Source: Macrocystis pyrifera
Taxonomy: Eukaryota > Sar > Phaeophyceae > Laminariales > Laminariaceae
Direction of reading: 5' to 3'
Assembly (NCBI GenBank): GCA_031763025.1
Contig: JASSKH010000023.1
Coordinates: 5,979,501-6,043,500 of the forward strand
Length of the DNA: 64,000 bases
The translations under genes were made by a program, and so were the position numbers. Below are positions 42,503-54,400 of the stretch, in pieces (the first letter of the stretch is position 1; every line of letters begins with the position of its first letter). The notes below the pieces were generated by a model. It was not told the origin of the DNA. It made no database searches and saw only the letters and a program-made list of their open reading frames with translations.

Positions 42503-43010
42503 GTGTTCCGGCACAACAGCGGCACGCAAATACATGTTGGGCGGTTCCGAAGGATGGCGACATTTTCTCGCCCCCCCCATACCATCGCCAGTCACTCTGC
42601 TCGTCGATCGCCCGTCCGTGCCGCCTCCGGGTTGGTATGTAAGACACCCACAGCCTTGTGTAGCGCACGGCGTGCCGCTTGGAGTGGTTTGGTGTTTTGA
42701 TTAACGTTATGTTAGCGTTGGGTAAGGTAAGGTGTGGGGGGTGCAAGGTTGGGGGAGGGGGGGGGGGGGGGGTGGGAGAATGTGTGACCCGTGACCTTCC
42801 CCCCCTCCTACGCTCCACTCCTCTTTTTGAACGGTTTGCAAGAAAATCGTTTATTTCCGGCAAGAGCTGAAAAGTTCAGTTTCAGTGAGTTGACTTTGGG
42901 TCAAGTCGACGACTCATTTGCCCAACCCCCGTTTGGTACTTTTGATTAACTTCATAATAGCACTGGGAGACACTTGATGAAACTAAAATGACTGCTGCAG
43001 AATTTTCCAC
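42230..43010. other. No gene recognised; 3' flank of SLC25
   Basis: It may include the 3' UTR of the carrier gene. A (TCTG)n run lies at 42472-42500 and a G-run at 42755-42772. Confidence 0.4.
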
Positions 43011-43014
43011 ACGA

Positions 43015-43290
43015 AGGTGCCCGGGCTGCTGAGGTGGGAAGAATTGGAGGGGTGTTCTAACATCCCGGGCTGCTGGGGTAGGAGGGATGTCCGAACGACA
43101 GGAGGGGTGTTTGAGCTCCCGGACCGTGGGGATAGGAGTGGTGTTCAAACTATAGGGGGGATGTTCGAGCATCCCGGGCTGCTGGGGCAGGAAGGGTTTT
43201 CGAACTATAGGAGGGGTGTTTTAAACTCCCGGGCTACTGGGGTAGGAGAGGTGTTCGAACTATACGACGGGTGTTCGGGTGTTCGAAATA
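43015..43290. repeat. Minisatellite, ~45-60 bp units
   Basis: Repeated ATCCCGGGCTGCTGGGG, TAGGAG(G/T)G(G/A)TGTTCGAAC and TATAGGAGGGGTGTT. About six degenerate units. Confidence 0.85.
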
Positions 43291-43794
43291 TTCTTGTGAG
43301 GAGATGTACGACGCGCGCAGCATGACACCACTCATCCTGCTGCGAGTTCAGTTTACTTCTGGTCAATAGACGGTTTCACAAGAGACCTATGTTGCCCTTT
43401 TGTTTTCGTTGCCATACAGCAGTACCTCGGTCCCAAACGGGTTGATATACATGCCGCTCTATCCGTGAAAATAGTAACCGTTTAGTGTCCACATCAGATT
43501 TCGATTGGGATTTTTGTTACCGGCCAAAGAGGACCAACTAATTGGAAATAGAGTCTGATATCTTTCGAAGCAGTCCATGGGAGTTGGAATAATGTCGTGG
43601 CGGTAGCCCAAGGGACGGAAAGGGGACGGGGGGGGGAGGGTATATGAGAGCTGATATTTTTCCATCCCCCCAAGGTTGTTTGCGGCGCAGCGGCGACGGC
43701 GGCGGTGGCGGTGGTGCGGCGCGGCGCGCGCGCGTTTTGTTCCTCGCACACACGCAACACACCTGAGCTAGACGTACGATGTACAGCAACAGTA

Positions 43795-44190
<396 letters not shown>

Positions 44191-44471
44191 AGCCGTGCTC
44201 GTGGCATGCTTTTAGCACGCCCACGCCTACAAGCGACGCTCCTTTTGGTGCCCTTCCCGACGCATCGCAGAGGTTGAGGGACGGTGGCGGGAGGGGTTGA
44301 GGGGTGGTGGAGGAGGGGAGTGGAACGGGGGAGTGGGAGGGGGAGAAGGGTATGAGGGAGGGAGGGGGGGGAGGGAGAGAGACTCTGGCCTGTATAATAT
44401 TTGGCGACTCATCGCGGATACATCCTCTAGAGAAAGGTTGGGCGGGGAGAGAGGGGTAAGGAGGGATGGAG

Positions 44472-44778
44472 AGGGGGGGGGGGGGGGTGTACTCAATAGG
44501 AGAGATGTACTCGATCTCAGGCATGGCCGTAGTCGTATGACCATAGACCCTCGCATCCCTACAATGCCGGGAAGGAGCATGTCGGGTTTCCACCGACCAG
44601 GCAGACATTGCTTACACCAAGCGCGAAGCGCCGTGAGGTGTCCGGCGAGTCGCATGAAGGGTGAGCTGCATCCTACTAAGAACCGCTTGTGAGGCGGACT
44701 TGCATATCGATAACAGCTTCAATGAGTTGATTTAACTTCCGGTGTGGCCACTTCCAGAGACAGCAATGGGAGTACTAT
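44472..44778 (-). mobile_element. Poly(C)-tailed SINE, 5' truncated (S4)
   Basis: About 290 bp of the 3' half, from the GTGGCCACTTCCAGAGAC region to the C-tail (plus G16 at 44472-44487). There is a small duplication of the GAGTAC end (GTACTCAATAGGAGAGATGTACTCGATC) at the tail. Confidence 0.88.
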
Positions 44779-45107
44779 GATGGAGAGGGGGGAGGAGGGG
44801 AAATGGGAGGGGTGAAGTGGTGAGAGAAGGGTGGGGGGTGAGAGAGAGTCTCCCGTGTTGTGCTTTTTTTGCCTTTCCTCGTCGCAGCTCAGCTGAGAGG
44901 GACTCGGGCCGGCTCAGCTAGGAGCTGTACTGATTACCTTCGCTGCATGCCTTTTGATGATTTAGAGGGTCTTGTTACTGTGTTTGACAATCTTATTTAC
45001 TTCTTTTTTCTCGGGAGCTTGATGTGTATGATGGTTGGTTCTGATGACTTTGTGGATAGTTTGGTGAGTTGAGTAGCTTGGTGAGCTTGACGAGTGTCGG
45101 GATTTGG

Positions 45108-45306
45108 TTGGGGGTGTGTATCCTCATGTCATGCATGACCGTAGTCGTGTGACCATAATCCCTCGCACCCCTTCAATGCCGGGACGGAGCACGTCGTGTC
45201 GGTCGAAGCGCCGTGAGGTGTTCGGCGAGTAGCATGAAGGGTGGGCTGCACCCTACTAGGAGCCGCTTGTGAGGGGAACTTTCTTGCATAGGATGACAGC
45301 GTCGAA
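45108..45306 (-). mobile_element. Poly(C)-tailed SINE, 5' truncated (S5)
   Basis: About 200 bp, colinear with S4 and S6: ATGCATGACCGTAGTCGTG, CCGGGACGGAGCACGTC, GCGCCGTGAGGTGTTCGGCG. The tail is short (GGGGGTGTGTATCC on plus). Confidence 0.85.
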
Positions 45307-45430
45307 TCTATCTTTGGTTGGGACGGTGGGGCTTGAGAGATAACTTTTTTGTTGTTGTTGTTTTCGCCGCGACACGGGCTGTGCGGGACTTGGGTCGGGT
45401 CGAGTCGGATTAGGGCGTAGAGTATGGTGA

Positions 45431-45478
45431 GATAGGGTAGGGTAGGGTAGGGTAGGGTAGGGTAGAGTAGGGTAGGGC
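45431..45478. repeat. (TAGGG)n microsatellite
   Basis: About nine units with one change. It is not the usual TTAGGG telomere repeat and is not at a chromosome end here. Confidence 0.95.
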
Positions 45479-45539
45479 AAGAAAGCGAAGGGTCGGCGCC
45501 TTTTCTTCCCCACCCGTATTTTTGGCGTCGATTGACTAT

Positions 45540-47190
45540 CGCGACGATGAAGTGGTCAGGTTTGAGACGGGCGTGGGGGGCTCTACTAGCCTCCTCGAGC
45601 GCCACTGGGGTGGTGGTGATGGTAGGGGCTGTGATAATGATGGTGGTGGTGGTGCTGGAAAAATTGTTTCGGCGGCGGCGGCGGGGTGTCCAGACTGTAG
45701 TACAAAGCACGCGTGGCGGTTCCTTTTCACTCTGTGTAGGTGGCTACTGCTGCTATCACCGATTCTTCGTGTTTCTTTCCAACGCGTTTCGTTTTCAAGT
45801 ATTTTACTCTGGTACCATGTGTTGCCATGAGTTTGGGCGTGTGCGTGAGTGCGTGTTGTCGTTTTATTCGGACGAGTGCCAGGTAAGCCTATAAGGGATT
45901 TGGTGCCCGCAGTTTTCCCATTGGTTACTTTTTTTCCAAGTGTACATTTTCGGCTGGTGGAAATTCCCTGGTCGACCGGTGTGATCGTGAAGTCACATTT
46001 AGGAAAAAATGGAAAGTTCACAGTTGGTCGTGTAAGATATCGTCTTTGCAAGCTCCGAGTGATACCTCGATCACGCGTACTGCGTGGTGTGTACGGTACC
46101 ATGACACCTTTTACTTTTTACAGTGCTGCGGTTTGGGCGGCTGGCGGCGCAGGCCGTGATTATGCGTGCGAGTTCGGTCGGGGCATTATTTAGTAGTGTC
46201 GCGCGTACTACGGTGTGTGTATGATACCATGATACCTGGTGCCTATTACAATGCTTCGTAAGGTTTGAGCGGCTCGAAGCGGAGGCTGTGGGTGGACCTT
46301 AGCAGCATCCGCTTTCGTAGATCAATGGTCTTGGTGGCGTCGAAAACAGCCAGACCCTCCGTCTCTTGTCTTCGTGTCTGTCTGAAGTGCCTGCCGTGGG
46401 AGGCAAGGGACCCCCCCGTCGGGAGGAGAGTGGGCGGTTTGAGGCGGTAAACAAACGCCGCTGAAAGTAGAGCCACGAAGCCCGACTGTTGGGCTGTTAG
46501 GCTGGTACCGCTGCATGGCATGGCGTTTTGGTTGGGTAGGGGCTGGCTGGCGTGATGGAATCGTACCAGTCCCAGTGTGGATTATTTGACAGACCCCGGG
46601 GTCCTCGATAATCGTTAAGATCTTCTCCTCAAACTTATCTAGTGCCGACGGCAACCCTAAACGTAAACTCACACGAGAAAAAAAATGTTTTCAGGTATAC
46701 ACTACGAATCGGACAATTCGAGTTCCTACCCTGCCCAACCCGAAGCATGGGTGCCGGCAAGGAGTCCTTAATGGCAGTGCCAGAAAAATTGAGAAGATCA
46801 TCAAGTTGCAAATTGTGTGTGTTCATCCCTCCATCGTAATCACAACATAAAAACGAGATGTAATTCGCATCGTTCTCGAGTTCGCAGCACCCCCATCGAT
46901 CCCGGCAACTGCAGCAACAGTGGCACCAGCCCTAAAATCGCCACCCTTTGCGACGATAAAACGGTCCAGGAACAGACAAAATGCCTTATATTGGAAAACA
47001 CAAAACCCGTGACGTACGCGAAAAAACAGGAAAAAACAAAAAAAAAGGTTCTCTACTATTAACACTGCATACCAGGTACTTTACCACTACTTGCTGATGA
47101 TGTGTGCCCGTTTCGTTGTTTTCATGAACAAGACTTCTACTGCGCTAACCCCCGTCCCCCCCTCTCCTCTCCCCTCCCCCCCCCCCCCCC
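45540..47190. other. No recognisable gene
   Basis: Several short open frames on both strands have no family match. A duplicated GTACGGTACCATGACACC / TGATACCATGATACCTGG motif occurs at about 46093 and 46222. Confidence 0.4.
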
Positions 47191-47213
47191 CGCCTATATA
47201 TACACTATATATG

Positions 47214-47708
47214 TAGGTTGGGCTGGTGTCGGTTGGCAACGACACTGTAAAACACGCCGCTCACTACTTCAGCTCGACAACCAGGGTACCTTTTCTTGTG
47301 GGGGTCGGTCACAGCTGGTGGTCGAGTTAGATCATTTGTACGGGGTGGAGAACCTTTACTCCGCACAAGAGGAATGATCGTATCACGTAGTGCTTATAGG
47401 GTCAGGCACCCACGAGGCAGTTACATAGTACTCCCATTGCTTGTCTCTGGAAGTGGCCACATCGGAAAATAAATCAACTCATTGAAGCTGTCATCCATAT
47501 GCAAGTCCGCCTCACAAGCGGTTCTGAGTATGATGCAGCTCACCCTTCATGCGGCTCGCTGGACACCTCACGGCGCTCCGCGCTTGGTGCAAGCAATGTC
47601 TGTCTGGTCGGTGAAAACCCGACATGCTCCTTCCCGGCATTGCAAGGAGGCGAGGGTCTATGGCCATACGACTACGGCCATGCATGATATCAAGTACACC
47701 CCCCCCCC
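47214..47708 (+). mobile_element. Poly(C)-tailed SINE, full-length (S6)
   Basis: 495 bp. It starts TAGGTTGGGCTGGTGTCGG, directly after a CGCCTATATATACACTATAT segment and a long C-run. The 3' end folds as ATGGCC-ATACGACTAC-GGCCAT, then GATATCAAGTACAC(n). An internal hairpin CCGC-CTCACAA-GCGG lies at about 47505-47521. With S3 it defines the family. Confidence 0.92.
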
Positions 47709-48240
47709 GCCCGCCCTAGCTACCCCCGCTCCGTGTGCATGGTGTGTCAAAATAATTAGTTTGTTGCTGTCAGCCCTGAGCTGAGTGTGGTCATGCTCGC
47801 CGCTGGCCTTACTAACCCTTCGCTATTTTGTCGAGCACCACAAGGTACAGTAGTAAAGCCCGATGCTTCCCCCCCCCCACCCCCCTCCGCTCCCCATACA
47901 AAAAAACAGCCCACACAGCCATCGCGCGAGCTGTGAATGCACTGTCCAATCTCTAGAACGGGTGCAATAGTGTTGATAGTACATACAGTAGCAGTTTCTG
48001 GAGCACAGCATTGCACAGCGCCGACACGACGCCATCTGCAGTAGCAGTAGTACTGTAGTGTTCGCAGTGCTCCGAGAAACACGGTGTGCTGCGGCAACCA
48101 ATCGAAACCTTTACCGATACCTAAGCCGCTTCACCGCAAAAGTGCACAAAAATGCGAGGGGCAGAATAAAAGGTGAAAGAGAGAGGGATCACGGGGAAAA
48201 AAGAGAATTAAAAGGAAACTAAACAAAAAAGCTGAAGCTG
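47709..48240. other. No recognisable gene
   Basis: Short shadow frames only. C-runs occur near 47870. Confidence 0.4.
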
Positions 48241-48244
48241 AAGC

Positions 48245-48310
48245 CAACGGCAAGGCAAGGCGAGGCGAGGCAAGGCAAGGCAAGGCAAGGCAAGGCAATG
48301 CAGGGCAAGG
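48245..48310. repeat. (CAAGG)n microsatellite
   Basis: Repeated AAGGC units with GAGGC variants. Confidence 0.9.
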
Positions 48311-48424
48311 CAACGCCAACCCAAGCCCAGCAAAACCAAGGAAAGCCAAGCCAAGTCAAAGCCAAGCAACAGCAAACAAGCCGTCTTATCTCGTCCGGTT
48401 CGCCCTCTGTCTCTTTTTCGCCGC

Positions 48425-48660
48425 CTCTTTTACCCTTGTGCACCCGAAGCAACCACACCGTACTACACCCAAGGCGTTGCGCCGTAGCGATAAGCGCTTC
48501 ACTCCGGTCTACCCCCCTTTCGACAAAAATCGTGATGCCCCGGGCACTCTCTTTCCTCCACGTTTCCTCCACCACCGCCAAACGCCGGCAAGCTCGGGGG
48601 TTCATAAAAAGCCAGACCGTCCATGCTTCGTGAGAATTGCACAACCCCCCCCCCCCTCCC
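48425..48660 (-). other. Unrecognised coding-like segment (possible exon)
   Basis: The minus frame reads HEAWTVWLFMNPRACRRL, AVVEETWRKESARGITIFVE and RSEALIATAQRLGCSTVWLL, a balanced sequence unlike neighbouring low-complexity frames. A possible donor (AAGG-GTAAAAG) lies near 48440 and an acceptor-like ACGAAG near 48640. The W..RE/EETW pattern is loosely reminiscent of some glycosyltransferases, but this is too weak to name it. Confidence 0.3.
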
Positions 48661-49876
48661 TCGATATCGACTACACCCCCCTCCCCCTCCCGCCGCCCCG
48701 CCCCCCCCCTGTTTTTCTGCACATATCGTGACACGGGGAGGGAGGCTTTTGTCCTGTGCCTTTTTCTGGTAAACCAGCCCTTCCCTCCCCGAGAATGGTA
48801 GGCATGCGAAAAAAAGTATGCAAATGTAGATATGTACGTACCATGGTACCAGTCTAATGTCTAAAATGAGGTATGTATACGTAGGGGTGTACACCTTGTG
48901 TCTCGAGCAGTTCTTTGTCAGCCCGTCTGTCTTCTTGCCTCACAGTAAGAAGGGGCCAGACAAGAACACGTCCATCTCTGCCTTTACACACAGTAGGAAA
49001 AAAAACAAGACGTGAGAAGCACAACACACAAATATCTCCCCAAGGCGAAGAGTAAAAATACAAAAAAGTAAACATCTTAACCCCCCTTCTCTCTGTCCCA
49101 CTTTTTCGTGTCTCTTCCTCTCTCTGCCTGTTCGTTTGCCACGGAGCAAAAGCAAAGAGTAAACCAAAACTGCCTTTGTCTCGTCTAGTCTCTCTCTTTT
49201 TTCGCTCTCTCTGGAGTTTCTCTCTGTCTGCTCGGCACCCAGTGCAAAAAAAATGAAATAATGAAGCATATATATATATCTATGTCTCGCTTTCTCTCAA
49301 AATTCTGGCCCGCAGTGATAAGCAAAAACAAATAGAAGCACACAAAAAAGCGAAAAAAGAAAAGAATACAGCAACGAAATGAAACCAATACTGATCAGCG
49401 AAAAAGCAAAAAAAAAAAAAAACAGAAATCACGCCACATTCCCCCAAGAACTCCGAAAAAGACAGGGCGCCAAGGGAAGAGGGGGGGCGGGGTGAGGGGG
49501 CAGAGGATATGGCCACGTCCCCGTCACAGTCCCTTGCCAAGGCTTCGGATGATATTTCTCGCCTCTGTGTCGTCATTTGAGGGAGTGTTCCAAGACCTGC
49601 TCGCGTGATAGTCGGAGGCGATAGCATGGCTTAGATTGAGTTGGGTGGGGTTGGTCTGGGATGGGGACAGGTTGGGTTGGGTTCGCTTGGGTTGGCTTGG
49701 GTTGTTATACGCTCGGGTTGGATCCGTCTTTGTCGTTGTCTCGACTCGGCTTCAACTTGGCTTTGGCTTGCGTGTTATTTGCGACGCACCGCAAAAATAA
49801 AACGGTTGGCTTAACAAAGTGGAGTCCACACAAAAAAGAAGCGCATGAAAAACGAGGGCCATGGAATCCCCCCTCT
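48661..49876. other. No recognisable gene; TTGGG-rich tract
   Basis: 49637-49700 contains GGTTGGG-type repeats. The remainder is A/T- and CT-rich without domain signals. Confidence 0.4.
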
Positions 49877-49977
49877 GTCTGGTCGGTGAGTCCCGACGTG
49901 CTCCATCCCGGCATTGAATGGATGCGAGGGTCTATGGTCATACGACGACGGTCCTGCATGGCGTGAGTACACCCCCT
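49877..49977 (+). mobile_element. Poly(C)-tailed SINE, truncated (S7)
   Basis: CTGTCTGGTCGGTGAG, CCCGGCATTGAATGG, ATGGTCATACGACGACGG and GTGAGTACACCCCC. It starts immediately after a CCCCCC run. Confidence 0.87.
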
Positions 49978-51234
49978 TACTGCCTCTCCGTGTCTCTTTC
50001 ACTCCCTCCCTTCCCCTCTGTCCCACTCTCTAAAATCTCCTCTGTATGTCTCTCCGGTTCCTGACCCCCAAGGCTTAACCCCCCATTTTCTTTCCGTGAA
50101 AATAGTCTACCTTGAAGAATTGGCGTTCACGCGTCCATCGTCCGCCATGTCGCGCAACGTCTCCTCCAGTGAAATGGGTAGAAGCTCCTCCGAGTTCGTC
50201 TTGAGCCTGCGCGGCCGCAGCGCCGAAGCAGCAGCAAACAGCAGTGTCAGCAGCACCAACAATAGCAGCAGCAGCAACAACAAAGAGCTATACATTGTGC
50301 AGGATTCATACGCTGCTAACGTATCATCCAGATGATACGGCTTCCACCCGGCAACATGGCAACACAAGCTGCACTGGACCATACAGATCAGGGACGTATC
50401 TTCCCCGAGATATCTGCAGTAGATCATCAAGTGGGGATCGATTATCTGCCTGAGGTGTGGAATGGTTGAGATGCGGCTGTCTTCGAAATGCGTCCAGCAG
50501 TGAATAGGATTGCCTGGGTATTTAACTAAAACCTAAAAGTTCCTTATGTTTCCGGATAAAGCGCTGTTGTTTGGGTTCAGGTGGTTTACGGTGTATTCCG
50601 TGCCATTGGTGGTATGGCGATGGCTTTCGTTGACGATTTATTCCTGTCCCTCACGGCTGGGCCTTCCTTTCTCATTTCGTTTTTTGGCGTACCTTGCCGG
50701 CTTCGCAACCTTGCCGTTCAGAGGTGCGGGAGTGGGCTTTGAGAAGCCGCATCTTCGACTCATGTTCTAGCTCGTGGAATCGGGTTTCCATGAATTTCCC
50801 ATAATTCTGCATATGCGGCTCATCAGAGTGGGCTGGTGCTATGTTACTGATTTGGATGAGGCCGAGAGGCCGGTAATTACCTGGGTTCAGGTATTGGGAT
50901 CGTACTTGTAGTACTTGGGAGGCGTATCTTAGATGGAAAGCACGAGCCTTGCTCTCAGTCACTCATCGTGCACGAAAGGAATAAAGCTGCTCTTCTTCTA
51001 TCTCTCAAGCAAACATCACACGTGAGTCCCAACGAGTACCTGCTCGATAGGCAAAAAGCTAACAAGGGATTCAAGGTGTCCCGACCTTCAACTTAACAGC
51101 GTCCATCAGTCAAAAGAAAAGAGTTGGCCAAAAAGTGCTCTCACGGTCACAAACGCTTTTGGACGAAAAGTGCTCCAACCCCTGTCGTCGAGAGCGGCAC
51201 GTCGGGATGACGGTGGTTTCGACACGCGGCCGCT
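49978..51234. other. No named gene; one open frame of unknown nature
   Basis: A minus frame at 50962-50672 (NYRPLGLIQISNIAPAHSDE; MQNYGKFMETRFHELEHESK) has ordinary composition but no family I recognise. 50330-50465 shares scattered words (CACCCGGCA, CTG(C/T)C(T/C)GAGGTGTGG) with 57985-58130. If the PDK gene has a further 3' exon it would lie at about 51105-51180. Confidence 0.35.
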
Positions 51235-51425
51235 TCACCTGTGCAAGTGTATGTACGCGTCCGTCCCGTACCCTTCCATGGGTCTCAGCTTCAGGCTGCC
51301 GCCGAAGTACCTCGCGTAGAGCCGGCTCAGGGGCAGGCCCATCCCGTACCCGGCGAACGCGAAGGTTGTCCCTCCCTCGGGCTTGGGGGCTCTCAGCAGC
51401 GACGCCTCTTCCTTCAGCCTCATGC
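51235..51425 (-). CDS. PDK exon 8 (Z): G2 box, C-terminus
   Basis: Acceptor GATGATGCAG (preceded by a G-rich, not pyrimidine-rich, tract), phase 1 in. Encodes [38 protein letters not shown] and [12 protein letters not shown] then TGA. The final AGG-TGA is within CACAG-GTGAAG, a good donor, so the stop may be intronic. A possible next piece begins after CTCGACGACAG at about 51178. Confidence 0.88.
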
Positions 51426-54400
51426 CTGCATCATCCCCCATCCCCCCCCCCCCCAAAAAAAACACGCCCAATACGCACCCCGGAGGTATGACATGTATAC
51501 GGAAGAAAATAGGGGGTGGCGGGGGGGAGGGGGGGGGGGGGGGAGAAGGACGCGGCGAAGGAGGACAAGGACAAGGGCGAGAACGAAAACGAGAAAGAGA
51601 AAGATAAAGTTGAGCAAAAAATAAAACGGGATCAAGGCGGAGCGGCATACCGACGCCGGTGCTAACGTGACCAATACGAGCGTTACCACAACCACCACCA
51701 TCATCAGCACAACCACTACTAAACTGACGCAACATAAACTAAGGAACATGCCAAAAAAAGAGGTTGCCAGCCATAGTTGATAGAGCTGTATGGGAGAAAG
51801 TAACAAAAGGACGAGAGTTGGAGTAAGGTGGGATGGCGTAGTTGAGAAAGTATGGAAGGATATGGGCGGAAACCAAGAAGAGGTGATGTCCGCCGGGAAG
51901 TTTGGGAGGTACAAGGCAACAGTAGAAGAAAATACAGAAAGAAGGGAAAGGCTAGCGCTAAGAAACAAGTTGGAATCGGCAAAACATTTATGAGATATAC
52001 GGGGGATTGAGCGAAGGGATAGGAATGAAAACGTATTCGCACGACCCAATGGACTTCGCGAAAACGCTGAAACTGCGATTTCGTGTAGGTGATCTGGACC
52101 TGCTAGAAAGCAGAAAGAGGTATACCAGTAGCCGGGAGGAGGAGGAAGTAGATGCACAGATGTGCCCGTGTGGCAAAGCAATAGAGTAGAACTCACATAG
52201 TAGGAGAATGTGAAAAGTACAAGGAGGAACGGGATGTGTTAGAAGAGAAGAGGGAAATAGACGAATGTGACATGGAGGAGTTTGATACACTAGATAGCAG
52301 CGAGAAAACGATCCCTATCCGATTAATAGGAGATAGATGGTGGCCACAGGCGGCCAAACAGGAAGGGGATAAGACTAGTAAAACTAAACTATGTAACATA
52401 TAGAAACAACGTAATGAGCGCCAAATTATTGGAGGTGTCTTTATTAGGGGTAAACACGGTACTCCGTCTCGAAAGGGATGCGTGGTCAATGGTAAAAAAT
52501 GACCAAGGCAAGAAACAAATGAGTACGCCCCTCCCCCCCCCCCCCCCCTAACCACCGCCTACACCTCACCCGACATGTGGTCCAGTGGCACTCCATTCAG
52601 CTGGGCGGCGGTCGGTTTCGGCGCCGTGGAGTACATGTAGGACCACACGTGCTGCAGCTCCGAGCGACGGATACCGCCTCCCTCATCGACAATCTTGATC
52701 GTCATGTCCTCCTTGCCGCGTGCCACGATTATCTGGTCGTATACACGGTTTCACAAATTAGTAAGATGTACATACAAGTACAGCTCAAGGAAGATGTGTG
52801 CAACAAAACAGAAAAAAGAACCGAAAAAAACGAACAAAATAAAATAAAAACCAGTGTTAGAACCAAAAAAAAGAAAATAAACATAACAAGAACACCAAGA
52901 GGGGTGCCGGGGGTGTCCACAACTACTGTAGAAAGGGCGTTTCCACGACCAGAAAGGGATAATGTTCTCTATGCTATGCGATACATCATGCACCGCGAAG
53001 CCTGCCGCAGCTGTGGCCACCGCCGCGCTATCTCCGCCCCGCACCCCACCCAAACGCTGCAACACAACACCGCGTGCCCAGCTGTAACTGACCATTGCTG
53101 TGCGCCATACTATTAATATCTCGCTCGTTCCGCCAACAAAAGCGGGCCAGGGGGTTTCCACACCGAGAAAAGGGATGCCCTTCGCTCGCACCTTTACCGG
53201 GGGTAGCTTCTCGCCGGGCCTCGTAAGGCGGCCGTGCTCCACCGTGGCCCTGCAGCTGTTCTTGAGCACCTCCCTCATCATGTAGTACAGGTGGCTTGGC
53301 ACGGCCGTGAAGGTATCTTCCTCTCGCCCGAACACCTGGGGGTGTGTGCGTGTGTAGGAAACAATCGACGAAAATCGGTCAAAGCATCGATCGAGAAACA
53401 GACCAAAAGAGGTCGAAAAGTTATTAAAATACCGTAGGTGAAAACAGATCAAAACAGCTAAAAAACAGATCACAACATGTTTTGATCGACACTTGAGATA
53501 AATCGATGTATCACTGAATCGATCCACCCGTGAATCGACGAGTCGACGGCGAAAGCTACCGGGTGCCGTTCACAGAAAAGCGAGGTTGAAGGACCACGAA
53601 ACGTACCAAGCGAACATGCCAACAACGATATCAAAACCGACACCGGTATCAATACCATTGCAGGCACCGAAAACGACGCCGCGACCAACAACGGTATCAA
53701 ACCGGCGCAAAACCCAGTCATCATTCAACACCAGCGCCAATACCAATGGTAACACCAGCACTGGTATCAACATCACACTTAAACGCCAACGTCACCATCA
53801 ACACCACCACCAACACCCCCACTAGCACCATCACCACCACCACCATCGACACCACCACCACCACCACCACCACCACCACCACCACTTCGAACAACAACAC
53901 CGCCAACGTCCTCACCAACACCAACACCGCCAACATCACCACCCATACCACAGCAGTAACACCAACACGGCCGTAACCCCGAATCGCTACTCCCACTGCG
54001 CACCACCACCGTCACACACCAGCAGCACCAACAGCACATCGCCACCGGGCCCAACGGCCACCACCAACACCATATACCATACCAGGTACCCACCAACACC
54101 ACCACACCAGACAGGGGAGTCATACCTCGATCGGAGGGGCTGTACCCATATGGAACCGGCATAGGCGGTCGACGTCAGCGGCCGCCGTCCAGGCGACCTT
54201 AACGCGGGATATGTCAATAGTTGCAAACGAAACAAAACACGGCCGTGAACAGTTTCAGTGGTCGCATGCACCCTCTGGAGACAAGCAAAACAGACACGCA
54301 AAAACACACGTGTCGGTCAGAGCGTACAATAATTTCATAGCAGCAGCAGCAACAGCAGCAGCAGCCGCAACAACAGCAGCAACAGCAGCAACAGCACCAG

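Noticed and set aside
45431..45478. Telomere repeat
   Set aside because: The unit is TAGGG, not TTAGGG, the array is short, and it is surrounded by ordinary sequence.
53721..54000. Val/Gly-rich or Thr-rich proteins
   Set aside because: They are translations of the CAC microsatellite between PDK exons.
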